A DNA stretch of 18,383 bases, from contig CAKSDT010000028.1 of NCBI GenBank assembly GCA_934446135.1, positions 1-18,383 of the forward strand, given 5' to 3'. How positions within the stretch are numbered: the first letter of the stretch is position 1; the number at the start of each line of letters is the position of its first letter. Of the stretch, positions 8,315 to 14,839 are shown piece by piece. The notes below the pieces were generated by a model. That model saw only the letters and a list, made by a program, of their open reading frames with translations, did not search any database and was not told where the DNA came from. The position numbers were made by a program, and so were the translations under genes. The DNA comes from an uncultured Clostridia bacterium (GTDB lineage: Bacteria > Bacillota > Clostridia > RGIG6154).

Positions 8315-9316
8315 ATGAAAATTATTATTGATGAGAACAGTAAGCAGTATAAGGCGAATTTACATTCTCATTCAAATTGTTCAGATGGTGCTTTTTCACC
8401 GAGTGAATTAAAAGAAATGTATATGAATGAAGGCTATAGCATACTTGCTTTTTCCGATCATGAACATTTGCTTAATCATTCGTATTTGTCAGATGATAAA
8501 TTTACAGCACTTACTGCATCAGAAATTGCAATAAAAGAATTTTCTGATAAATCTACCCTTGACAAACTTGATATGAAAGTTTGTCATTTGAATTTTATAG
8601 CAAAGAAACCGGACAATTTACTTAATGTGTGTTACAGTGATGTGTATGATCATTTTTCAAAACCGGAGGTAAGAAAAAATATAATTCATAACGGAATTTA
8701 TGATAGGGTATATTCGTCTGAGAAAATTTCTGAGATTATAAGTCTGGCAAATAAAAACGGGTTTCTTGTTCAATATAATCATCCTTTGTGGTCATTAGAA
8801 AACTATAATGATTATAAGGGGTATAAGGGACTTTGGGCGGTTGAAATATTTAACACTTCCTGTCAAATGCAAGGTCTTGATTCTTATTGTCCTTTTGTAT
8901 ATGACGATTTATTGAGGTATGGTAACAAAATATTTGCGACCATGAATGACGATAATCACAATAAGTACAGATATTCAGACAGTTTTGGCGGATTTAATAT
9001 GATTATGAGCAAATCTTTGCTATATTCTGACATAATATCCGCATTAGAAAAAGGAGAATTTTATTCATCTACGGGTGCCTATATCAACAGTTTGGTTTAC
9101 AAAGACGGAAATTTATATGTTAAAGCAGACAATGCACGAAGCATATCTTTGCAGACTGACAGTAGACGAAGTGATAAGGTGTTGGGAAACAGTTCGGTTT
9201 TTCCCATATCTCAAAACGATTTATATGTAAGATTGAAAATTGTAGACAACAATAATAATGTTGCCCATACAAATGCGTATTTTATAAGTGATTTATTAAA
9301 TCAGGAGGAATTATGA
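8315..9316 (+). CDS. PHP-domain metal-dependent hydrolase
   Basis: This 333-residue protein belongs to the PHP (polymerase and histidinol phosphatase) metal-dependent hydrolase family. Putative metal ligands are the N-terminal NLHSHSNCSDG (His17, His19, Asp24), FSDHEH further on, the central YNHP and the later NDDNH. The last 70 or so residues look like a separate beta-rich domain. The substrate is unknown; relatives include nucleotide and sugar-phosphate phosphatases. The start chosen is the ATG at 8315 with GGAG about 10 nt upstream. A longer in-frame ATG at 8234 lies inside trhA, and the extra residues do not resemble the family. The 3' end overlaps maf by 4 nt (ATGA), indicating coupled translation. 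Confidence 0.88.
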   Translation: MKIIIDENSKQYKANLHSHSNCSDGAFSPSELKEMYMNEGYSILAFSDHEHLLNHSYLSDDKFTALTASEIAIKEFSDKSTLDKLDMKVCHLNFIAKKPDNLLNVCYSDVYDHFSKPEVRKNIIHNGIYDRVYSSEKISEIISLANKNGFLVQYNHPLWSLENYNDYKGYKGLWAVEIFNTSCQMQGLDSYCPFVYDDLLRYGNKIFATMNDDNHNKYRYSDSFGGFNMIMSKSLLYSDIISALEKGEFYSSTGAYINSLVYKDGNLYVKADNARSISLQTDSRRSDKVLGNSSVFPISQNDLYVRLKIVDNNNNVAHTNAYFISDLLNQEEL

Positions 9317-9867
9317 TTATTTTAGCCTCGGGTTCACCGAGAAGAAGGGAACTTTTAAAATTAATAACTGATGAATTTAAGGTTGTAGTAAGTGATGCGG
9401 ATGAAAGTTTAAAATCAGTTACAACTCCTAAGGAAACTGTTGAAATTTTAAGTCAAAGAAAGGCAGAGTCGGTTTTAAAATTGGTTAATTTCCAAAACGA
9501 TATTATAATTGCGGCAGACACAGTGGTTGCAATAAATAATGAAATTTTAGGAAAACCTGAAAATAGAGATAATGCCTTTGAAATGCTGAAAAAACTTTCC
9601 GGCAAGGTTCACAGCGTATATACAGGTGTTACTGTTATTAAAAACGAAATTAACAAAGTTTTTTCTGTTAAATCAGAAGTTGAGTTTTTTGAACTGTCTG
9701 ATTCGGAAATAGAGTGTTATCTTGACACAGGTGAGTACGCAGATAAGGCGGGAAGTTATGGAATACAGGGGTATGGGGCTTTATTTGTGAAATCAATAAA
9801 CGGTGACTATAACAACATAGTTGGATTACCGGTTTCGACTTTAAGCAGAGTTTTAAAGAAAATGTAA
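9313..9867 (+). CDS. maf: Maf-family nucleoside triphosphate pyrophosphatase
   Basis: Maf proteins hydrolyse non-canonical or canonical NTPs (dTTP/UTP or m7GTP in studied cases) to the monophosphate and are linked to septum inhibition or house-cleaning. The 184-residue protein has the N-terminal signature ASGSPRRRELL, the AADTVV block with Asp69, GKP at 80-82, MLKKLSGKVHSVYTGV, and the C-terminal DKAGSYGIQG and NNIVGLP blocks. All known signature segments are intact and the length is normal. AGGAGG, within the end of the PHP gene, gives a strong RBS 5-6 nt before the ATG. Confidence 0.97.
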   Translation: MIILASGSPRRRELLKLITDEFKVVVSDADESLKSVTTPKETVEILSQRKAESVLKLVNFQNDIIIAADTVVAINNEILGKPENRDNAFEMLKKLSGKVHSVYTGVTVIKNEINKVFSVKSEVEFFELSDSEIECYLDTGEYADKAGSYGIQGYGALFVKSINGDYNNIVGLPVSTLSRVLKKM

Positions 9868-9876
9868 GGCAAGAGG

Positions 9877-9886
9877 TAGTCCTTAA
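9877..9886 (+). repeat. Left arm of a short inverted repeat flanking the blaI-type/M56 unit
   Basis: TAGTCCTTAA here is the exact reverse complement of TTAAGGACTA at 12439-12448. Allowing mismatches, the similarity extends a few bases on both sides. The pair encloses the repressor/protease unit and its two terminators. It may be chance, or a remnant of an insertion event. Confidence 0.35.
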
Positions 9887-9905
9887 AAAATCAATAATGT
9901 TTTTG

Positions 9906-9945
9906 ACGAAACGACTTGGTATTTCTGAGCCGTTTCGTTGTTTTG
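9906..9945 (+). terminator. Rho-independent terminator after maf
   Basis: ACGAAACG (9906-9913) pairs perfectly with CGTTTCGT (9931-9938), and the stem can be extended inward with one mismatch. It is followed by the T-rich TGTTTTG and preceded by TTTTT, so it could work in both directions. The T-tract is interrupted, so efficiency is uncertain. A second weaker dyad, CCGTAT (9947-9952) with ATACGG (9968-9973), follows and may be part of the same terminator region. Confidence 0.6.
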
Positions 9946-10065
9946 TCCGTATAAATTACTTTACAAAATACGGAATAATTTTCTGATACGGTTTTAACAT
10001 TTTGCAATCAATTTTTCGTTTTAAAATTAAAACTTGGTTAAAGTTTGTAAATTTATTAAAAATGC

Positions 10066-10094
10066 TTGACAAAGTATGTCTAATGTTGTAGACT
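10066..10094 (+). promoter_or_regulatory. Promoter of the BlaI-type/M56 unit
   Basis: TTGACA at 10066-10071 and TAGACT at 10089-10094 are spaced by 17 nt, and the translation start is about 40 nt downstream. The -10 element sits inside operator-like dyads. Confidence 0.7.
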
Positions 10095-10106
10095 ATATAT
10101 GTCGAC
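10078..10106. promoter_or_regulatory. Two overlapping BlaI/MecI-type operator dyads
   Basis: GTCTAATGTTGTAGAC (10078-10093) and GACTATATATGTCGAC (10091-10106) share a GAC. Each resembles the TACTACATATGTAGTA-type site of the BlaI/MecI family, the second more closely in its core. They cover the spacer, -10 and start region, as expected for autorepression by the gene directly downstream. Binding has not been shown; this is inferred from symmetry and position. Confidence 0.6.
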
Positions 10107-10135
10107 AAAAGTAGAATATAATGGAGGTATACCTT

Positions 10136-10513
10136 ATGACAAACATAAACTTAGGTGAAGCTGAACTTGAAATTATGAAGGTTGTGTGGAAATCGGATGA
10201 GCCGATGGGATCAGCGGCAATAGGAAAGGCCGTTGAAGAAAAGGGATGGAAGCGTACGACAATTGCAACATTTTTAGCCAGACTTGTTGAAAAAGGTGCA
10301 TTGTCTGCCGAGAGACGCGGCAAGGCACGGTATTACACCCCGGTTTTGACGGCAAAAGAATATAAAAAATCACAGGTGAAAAGTCTTATAAAAAATCTGT
10401 TTGGTGGTTCTGCTGAGAATTTGGTTGCCGCACTTTTTGAAGAAGAACAGTTTTCGGATAAAGATATTAAGGAATTAAAAGCAATTTTTAAAGATAAGGA
10501 GGAGCAACATTGA
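10136..10513 (+). CDS. BlaI/MecI/CopY-family winged-helix repressor
   Basis: This 125-residue DNA-binding repressor has the family N-terminus LGEAELEIMKVVW, a winged-helix DNA-binding region to about residue 75 (RTTIATFLARLVEKGALSAERRG) and a short helical dimerisation tail. Dimers would bind the two dyads over the promoter. The partner protease is encoded immediately downstream and overlaps by 4 nt, as in bla/mec regulons, where the protease leads to repressor cleavage. In the tail the aligned position reads NLVAALFEEE. The Asn-Phe scissile bond described for staphylococcal BlaI does not appear to be conserved by my reading, so the inactivation mechanism may differ. The ATG at 10136 has GGAGGT 7 nt upstream. 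An earlier in-frame ATG at 10121 contains that RBS and is unlikely. Confidence 0.93.
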   Translation: MTNINLGEAELEIMKVVWKSDEPMGSAAIGKAVEEKGWKRTTIATFLARLVEKGALSAERRGKARYYTPVLTAKEYKKSQVKSLIKNLFGGSAENLVAALFEEEQFSDKDIKELKAIFKDKEEQH

Positions 10514-12333
10514 TTGGCGAAATATTTAAAAGCATATTAATTACATCATTTGCCGGATCTGTTTTTGCAGTTGTTATCAGTCTTTTTCGACCGATAACAA
10601 AAAAGATTTTTGGATATTCATGGCATTATTACATATGGCTGTGCGTACTTTTTGTTATGTTGATTCCTGTGCGGTTTAATGTAAATCCAATGCTCATGCC
10701 AAACGTTGCAACGCAAGCGGTACAGACACAGCAAACAGTTGTCAGCGAACAACCCGAAACAACCGAGAATATTGTGCAGACAGCCCCGATTCAAAAACCG
10801 CAGCTTTTGCAGAAAGCAACTGTTATATGGGATAGGATAATTTATAACCGAATGAATATTTTAGCGTATGTATGGCTTATCGGCGCAATAGCTTTAATGC
10901 TCTTAAATGTTTTACGGTATATAAGGCTGAATATTAAAATAAGCAAAAACAGCGAGGTTATATCCTGCCCCGAAACAAGGGAGTACACCGACAGAAAAAT
11001 CAATGTTCGGGTATGGGAAAATGTTGCGTCGCCGTTTATGACGGGCGTATTCAGACCAATGCTTATTTTACCGAAAACGGAGTTATCAAGCGAACAGTTA
11101 CATAACATACTTCGTCACGAAATGACGCATTTTAAGCGGAACGATATTTTATATAAATGGTTTGCAGAGTTTGTAAAATGTGTGCATTGGTTTAACCCAA
11201 TGGCGTGGTATGTTTTAAAGCAAATTGCATCCGAGTGCGAAATATCCTGTGATATGTCGGTTACAAAAAATATGTCGGGAAGCGAGGAAATGAGCTATGT
11301 GAGCACAATTCTTTCCCTGCTTTCGACCGGAAAATCCAAACAGCTTCCGCTTACCACACAAATGGCAAGCAGTAAAAAAATTTTGAAAAGGAGATTTATT
11401 ATGATTAAGAATAAGAAAACAACAAGCAGATTTATGTCGGTATTGTCAGCGGTCATTGCGGTTATTATGCTTTCGACAACGGTATTTGCAAGCGGCGTAT
11501 TATCGGATTTGACGACTGATGATTATACGATTGAAATTACAAACAACGGCGAAAAAATAGAGCTTAAGAACAAACCCTTTATCGAAAACGGTGAGGTATA
11601 TGTTCCGCTTAGGGAACTGTTTGAAAAAATGGGTATTATGAGTAATCCTGAAAATTATATTAATTGGGATAATGGGAAAATAACCGTTTCAATCAATGAG
11701 CCGTCAAGAAGCGTAAACGGATATTCGGAATATACTTATCAAATTGAAATCGGTCAGGAAATACGAAAAATATTATCAAATCCGGAACCCATAAATTTTG
11801 ATGTGCTAATTGTTCCGCCTGTTTTGAAGGACAGCATCACATATGTTCAATTAGGTTCTGTATCGGGTGTTTTAAATGAAATTTACGGAACGCACTTATA
11901 CAAATTAGAATATAACATTTTTGATAAAAACAGAAACGATATAACCTTTTCCGTAACTGATGCATTGGAAACAGAGAAAGATCTGAGAGAAATGTCGGAT
12001 CCGATAAGAACAGTGGAGTTATTTTTTAAGGCCTTTTATAATCAGGATTTTGAGAAAATGAAAAGATACTGCACTCAAAGCTGTGTAGACAATTTCTTTG
12101 GCGATGATTATGTTTTCGGCATGAAAAAAGCAATGCCTTTAAGCATAGCCACAGTTGATAATTTAGCAGAAAAAGGCTTTACTGACGGAGAATGGGTTGC
12201 ACAAGTAAATGTAAAAATGACTCTTGATGAAAATTCTGTCTTCGATCCGGATAAAACCGAAACATCGTTTTATCTGATATTAAAACAGCAGGACGGAAAA
12301 TATTTAATTGATGAGTTCGCGACAGGACTTTAA
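10510..12333 (+). CDS. M56 (BlaR1-type) membrane protease with stalk and NTF2-like extracytoplasmic domains
   Basis: This 607-residue signal-transducing membrane protease starts at TTG, overlapping the repressor stop, with AGGAGG 7 nt upstream. Spans lie at about residues 8-26, 35-53 and 116-136. The cytoplasmic zinc protease core has the HEMTH motif (203-207) and a probable third ligand in SECEISCD (Glu242 or Glu244). A fourth span covers about 306-326. Outside the membrane there is a copper-amine-oxidase-N-like stalk domain (about 338-398, with the ENGEVYVPLREL core), a further segment with a possible second half-repeat (about 430-465), and an NTF2/SnoaL-like domain (about 497-605). The penicillin-binding SxxK sensor of BlaR1/MecR1 is absent, so the ligand is probably not a beta-lactam; it may be a wall or envelope signal, which is inference. 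A Pro/Gln/Thr-rich insert lies between spans 2 and 3. Confidence 0.88.
   Translation: MIGEIFKSILITSFAGSVFAVVISLFRPITKKIFGYSWHYYIWLCVLFVMLIPVRFNVNPMLMPNVATQAVQTQQTVVSEQPETTENIVQTAPIQKPQLLQKATVIWDRIIYNRMNILAYVWLIGAIALMLLNVLRYIRLNIKISKNSEVISCPETREYTDRKINVRVWENVASPFMTGVFRPMLILPKTELSSEQLHNILRHEMTHFKRNDILYKWFAEFVKCVHWFNPMAWYVLKQIASECEISCDMSVTKNMSGSEEMSYVSTILSLLSTGKSKQLPLTTQMASSKKILKRRFIMIKNKKTTSRFMSVLSAVIAVIMLSTTVFASGVLSDLTTDDYTIEITNNGEKIELKNKPFIENGEVYVPLRELFEKMGIMSNPENYINWDNGKITVSINEPSRSVNGYSEYTYQIEIGQEIRKILSNPEPINFDVLIVPPVLKDSITYVQLGSVSGVLNEIYGTHLYKLEYNIFDKNRNDITFSVTDALETEKDLREMSDPIRTVELFFKAFYNQDFEKMKRYCTQSCVDNFFGDDYVFGMKKAMPLSIATVDNLAEKGFTDGEWVAQVNVKMTLDENSVFDPDKTETSFYLILKQQDGKYLIDEFATGL
11386..11403 (+). 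promoter_or_regulatory. Internal RBS and ATG inside the M56 protease gene
   Basis: AAAAGGAGA (11386-11394) precedes an in-frame ATG at 11401 (codon 298) by 6-7 nt, as strong as any RBS in the window. Translation from here would give a product of 310 residues beginning MIKNKKTTSRFMS, with a basic head, a hydrophobic stretch and a signal-peptidase-like VFA-SG site near residue 327 of the full protein. Confidence 0.45.
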
Positions 12334-12370
12334 TCAATAGAATGAATTTAAAGAAAATTTTAATACAAAA

Positions 12371-12410
12371 ACACGTATATCACCTTAAAAAGGGATATGC
12401 GTGTTTTTTT
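12371..12410. terminator. Strong terminator between the M56 protease gene and asnA, probably bidirectional
   Basis: ACACGTATATC (12371-12381) pairs with GATATGCGTGT (12394-12404) through one G-U pair. CCTT/AAGG extends the stem around a short A-rich loop, and a T-run follows to 12410. On the minus strand the same hairpin ends in TTTTTGTATT, so it can also terminate asnA. This is the only element of note in the 134-bp gap. Confidence 0.88.
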
Positions 12411-12438
12411 AGAAAGTCTGTTAATGTTTACTGTTTTA

Positions 12439-12448
12439 TTAAGGACTA
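12439..12448 (-). repeat. Right arm of the inverted repeat flanking the blaI-type/M56 unit
   Basis: TTAAGGACTA is the exact reverse complement of 9877-9886, and the similarity extends imperfectly on both sides. It lies between the terminator and the end of asnA. Confidence 0.35.
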
Positions 12449-12467
12449 TCTTTCCGCCCTTTTGTCA

Positions 12468-13475
12468 TTATAACAAATGTATACCGTGTTTTTCGCACTT
12501 TTCAATCATATCTTTTGGCCATACGGATGCTTGAACTTCACCAACATGTGCTTTTCTCAAGAAGTACATACAAATTCTTGACTGTCCTATTCCTCCGCCT
12601 ATTGTGTAGGGGAGGTCCCTGTTTAAACGTGCTTTTTGGAATGGAAGATTTGCTTTTTCCTCAACGCCTCTTTCTTTGAGTTGTTTCAGTAAGGCATCTT
12701 CATCTACTCTTATACCCATTGATGAAAGTTCAAGAGCAATATCAAGCACGGGATAATAAACAATTATATCACCGTTTAAGTTCCAATCATCATAGTCAGG
12801 AGCACGGCCGTCATGGATTTGTCCTGATTTAAGTTTACCGCCTATTTTCATAATGAAAACTGCACCTTTTGCTTTGGCAATTTCGTATTCCCTTTCTTTA
12901 GGCGTTTTGTTCGGATACATATCTTCAAGTTCCTGTGTTGTTATAAAAGTAATTTCATCAGGCAATAGATATGAGGCAAAAGAATAATCGTCGGCAATAT
13001 GCCGTTCAGTATGTTTTAGTGCAGTATAGATACATTTTACGGTGTTTTTAAGGGTTTCTTCATTTCTTTCGGATTTATCAATAATTTTCTCCCAATCCCA
13101 CTGATCGACATAAACAGAATGAAGATTGTCAGTATCCTCGTCACGCCTGATTGCATTCATATCTGTATACAAACCCTCATTATGTTTAAAACCGTAGTAT
13201 TTCAGAGCGTATCTCTTCCATTTCGCAAGTGAATGAACTATTTCAAACTCTCCGTCAATTTCTTTAATATCAAAACTTACCGGTCTTTCTACACCGTTTA
13301 ATGTATCATTAAGTCCTGATTTTCTATCAACGAACAAAGGTGCAGAAACCCTTGTTAAATTCAATTGTATTGCCAAATCTCTTTCAAAAAAATCTTTAAC
13401 TTTTTTAATTGCTATTTCGGTTTGTCTTAAGGTTAAAAGTGATTTGTAACCATTTGGTACAATAATTTCAGACAC
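12468..13475 (-). CDS. asnA: Aspartate-ammonia ligase AsnA (asparagine synthetase A)
   Basis: AsnA makes asparagine from aspartate, ammonia and ATP and is a relative of class II aminoacyl-tRNA synthetases. The protein has about 335 residues, close to the family length. Diagnostic segments are SAPLFVDRKSGLNDTLNG, ERPVSFDIK, HSLAKWKRYALKYYGF, NAIRRDEDTDNLHSVYVDQWDWE, PDYDDWNLNGDI and the C-terminal GGGIGQSRICMYFLRKAHVGE. The start chosen is GTG at 13475, with GAAGGG 9 nt upstream. An ATG at 13484 abuts that RBS with no spacing, and a TTG at 13535 falls in the promoter. The gene is monocistronic and divergent from the antiporter. No T-box or other leader structure fits in its short 5' region. 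Confidence 0.96.
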   Translation of the reverse strand: MSEIIVPNGYKSLLTLRQTEIAIKKVKDFFERDLAIQLNLTRVSAPLFVDRKSGLNDTLNGVERPVSFDIKEIDGEFEIVHSLAKWKRYALKYYGFKHNEGLYTDMNAIRRDEDTDNLHSVYVDQWDWEKIIDKSERNEETLKNTVKCIYTALKHTERHIADDYSFASYLLPDEITFITTQELEDMYPNKTPKEREYEIAKAKGAVFIMKIGGKLKSGQIHDGRAPDYDDWNLNGDIIVYYPVLDIALELSSMGIRVDEDALLKQLKERGVEEKANLPFQKARLNRDLPYTIGGGIGQSRICMYFLRKAHVGEVQASVWPKDMIEKCEKHGIHLL

Positions 13476-13506
13476 AAATACCATCCCTTCACATTTTGAT
13501 AGAAAT

Positions 13507-13535
13507 ATGATAACACAGCACAATGCTAATTTCAA
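13507..13535 (-). promoter_or_regulatory. Promoter of asnA
   Basis: On the minus strand TTGAAA (13535-13530) and TATCAT (13512-13507) are spaced by 17 nt and lie about 30 nt before the GTG start. Confidence 0.65.
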
Positions 13536-13554
13536 GGTAATTTTGCGAAAAAAC

Positions 13555-13582
13555 TTGAATTTTTAAAAAAATGTGATATAAT
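13555..13582 (+). promoter_or_regulatory. Promoter of the antiporter gene
   Basis: TTGAAT (13555-13560) and a perfect TATAAT (13577-13582) are spaced by 16 nt, with the ATG 38 nt downstream. It is back to back with the asnA promoter: the two -35 boxes are 19 nt apart. Confidence 0.75.
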
Positions 13583-13620
13583 GAATGAGTTTGATAAAAT
13601 TTTTATAAAGAGGTCTTTAT

Positions 13621-14820
13621 ATGGCATATACAGTTTTTAAAGATGTGGCTATTATTCTTGTGTTTGCTAAATTGTTTGGTATTATAGCAAGAAAACTAAA
13701 GGCACCGCAGGTAGTTGGTGAAATTGTTGCAGGTCTTATTATAGGACCGTGTTGCTTGGGTTTAGTAAAACAAACGGATTTTTTATCGGAAATGGCTGAA
13801 ATAGGCGTTGTTTTGCTTATGTTCATGGCAGGGCTTGAAACAGATCTTAAAGAACTTTTAAAAACAGGGTTTAAAGCGTTGCTTATTGCATGTTTCGGAG
13901 TGTTAGTTCCGTTAATTTTAGGAACAGTTTACTTTATGGTATTTTACGGTATATCCGCAATAGGCAGTGAGGCATTTTTTAAGGCTGTATTCATAGGAAC
14001 TATTATGACCGCGACTTCCGTCAGCATAACAGTTCAATCTCTTAGGGAATTGGGTAAACTAAAAGGAACAATAGGAACAACGATAGTAAGTGCGGCAATT
14101 ATAGATGATGTTATCGGTATTGTAGTTCTTACATTTGTTGTTGGACTTAAAAATCCTGACATGCACTTTGCCAAGGTTATTTTTAGTACAGTTGTTTTTT
14201 TTGCCTGTGCATTAATTTTTGGATTTGTTGTTTACAAAATATTCAAATATGTCGACGCAAAGTACAGACATACGAGAAGAATATCGATTTTAGGACTTGT
14301 TTTTTGTCTTGCACTCGCATATATTGCTGAAAAATATTTTGGTATTGCAGATATTACCGGTGCATATGTTGCCGGAATAATTCTTTGCAATATAAGTGAT
14401 TCTGAATACATAGCAAGAAGAATGGATATAAGTTCGTATATAATGTTTGGTCCGTTATTTTTTGCAAGTATAGGTCTTAAAACCAATATAGAATCTGTTA
14501 ATATGAAGATTGTACTGTTTTCGTTAGGCTTTGTTTTGGTTGCACTCATTGCTAAAATAATCGGATGCGGTTTGACCGCAAAGGCACTTGGTTTTAATTT
14601 TAAAGATTCGTTGAAAATCGGTATTGGTATGATGACCAGGGGTGAAGTTGCCCTGATTGTATCTCAAAAGGGTTTGTCTGTAGGACTTGTGGAGCCTGTT
14701 TATTTTACATCGGTGATTCTTCTTATAATAATTTCATCAGTTCTTACACCTATACTTTTAAAAATGTTATATTCTAAAGATTCTGATGCAGATAATATAG
14801 ATATGCTTCAGACTGAATAA
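13621..14820 (+). CDS. CPA2-type cation/proton antiporter (Kef/NapA-like)
   Basis: This 399-residue integral membrane protein with about 12 spans is of the Na+/H+ exchanger-like CPA2 family. The N-terminus has the KAPQVVGEIVAGLIIGP block. LLMFMAGLETDLKEL follows, and an Asp-Asp pair lies at about 162-163 (AAIIDDVIGI); these carboxylates bind the cation and protons in electrogenic members. FFASIGLKTN and MMTRGEVALIVSQKG near the end are also typical. It lacks the C-terminal RCK/TrkA-N nucleotide-binding domain of KefB/KefC, so a simple Na+/H+ or K+/H+ exchanger is more likely than a gated glutathione system. Ion specificity cannot be read from sequence. AAAGAGGT gives an RBS 6 nt before the ATG. 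Confidence 0.92.
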   Translation: MAYTVFKDVAIILVFAKLFGIIARKLKAPQVVGEIVAGLIIGPCCLGLVKQTDFLSEMAEIGVVLLMFMAGLETDLKELLKTGFKALLIACFGVLVPLILGTVYFMVFYGISAIGSEAFFKAVFIGTIMTATSVSITVQSLRELGKLKGTIGTTIVSAAIIDDVIGIVVLTFVVGLKNPDMHFAKVIFSTVVFFACALIFGFVVYKIFKYVDAKYRHTRRISILGLVFCLALAYIAEKYFGIADITGAYVAGIILCNISDSEYIARRMDISSYIMFGPLFFASIGLKTNIESVNMKIVLFSLGFVLVALIAKIIGCGLTAKALGFNFKDSLKIGIGMMTRGEVALIVSQKGLSVGLVEPVYFTSVILLIIISSVLTPILLKMLYSKDSDADNIDMLQTE

Positions 14821-14839
14821 CGAAAGGCGGTCCATTCAT

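Noticed and set aside
9947..9991. Repeated ATACGG/CCGTAT motifs as an operator or small array
   Set aside because: Only one inverted pair and one extra copy of a 6-mer in AT-rich DNA; too weak for a separate feature.
11401..12333. Splitting the M56 protease into two genes at the internal ATG
   Set aside because: The frame is continuous and the fourth span is expected at this place in BlaR1-type proteins, so one CDS is kept; the internal start is reported as a finding only.
13484..13620. T-box or other riboswitch upstream of asnA
   Set aside because: The promoter lies only about 30 nt before the start, leaving no room for a leader, and no T-box sequence was seen.
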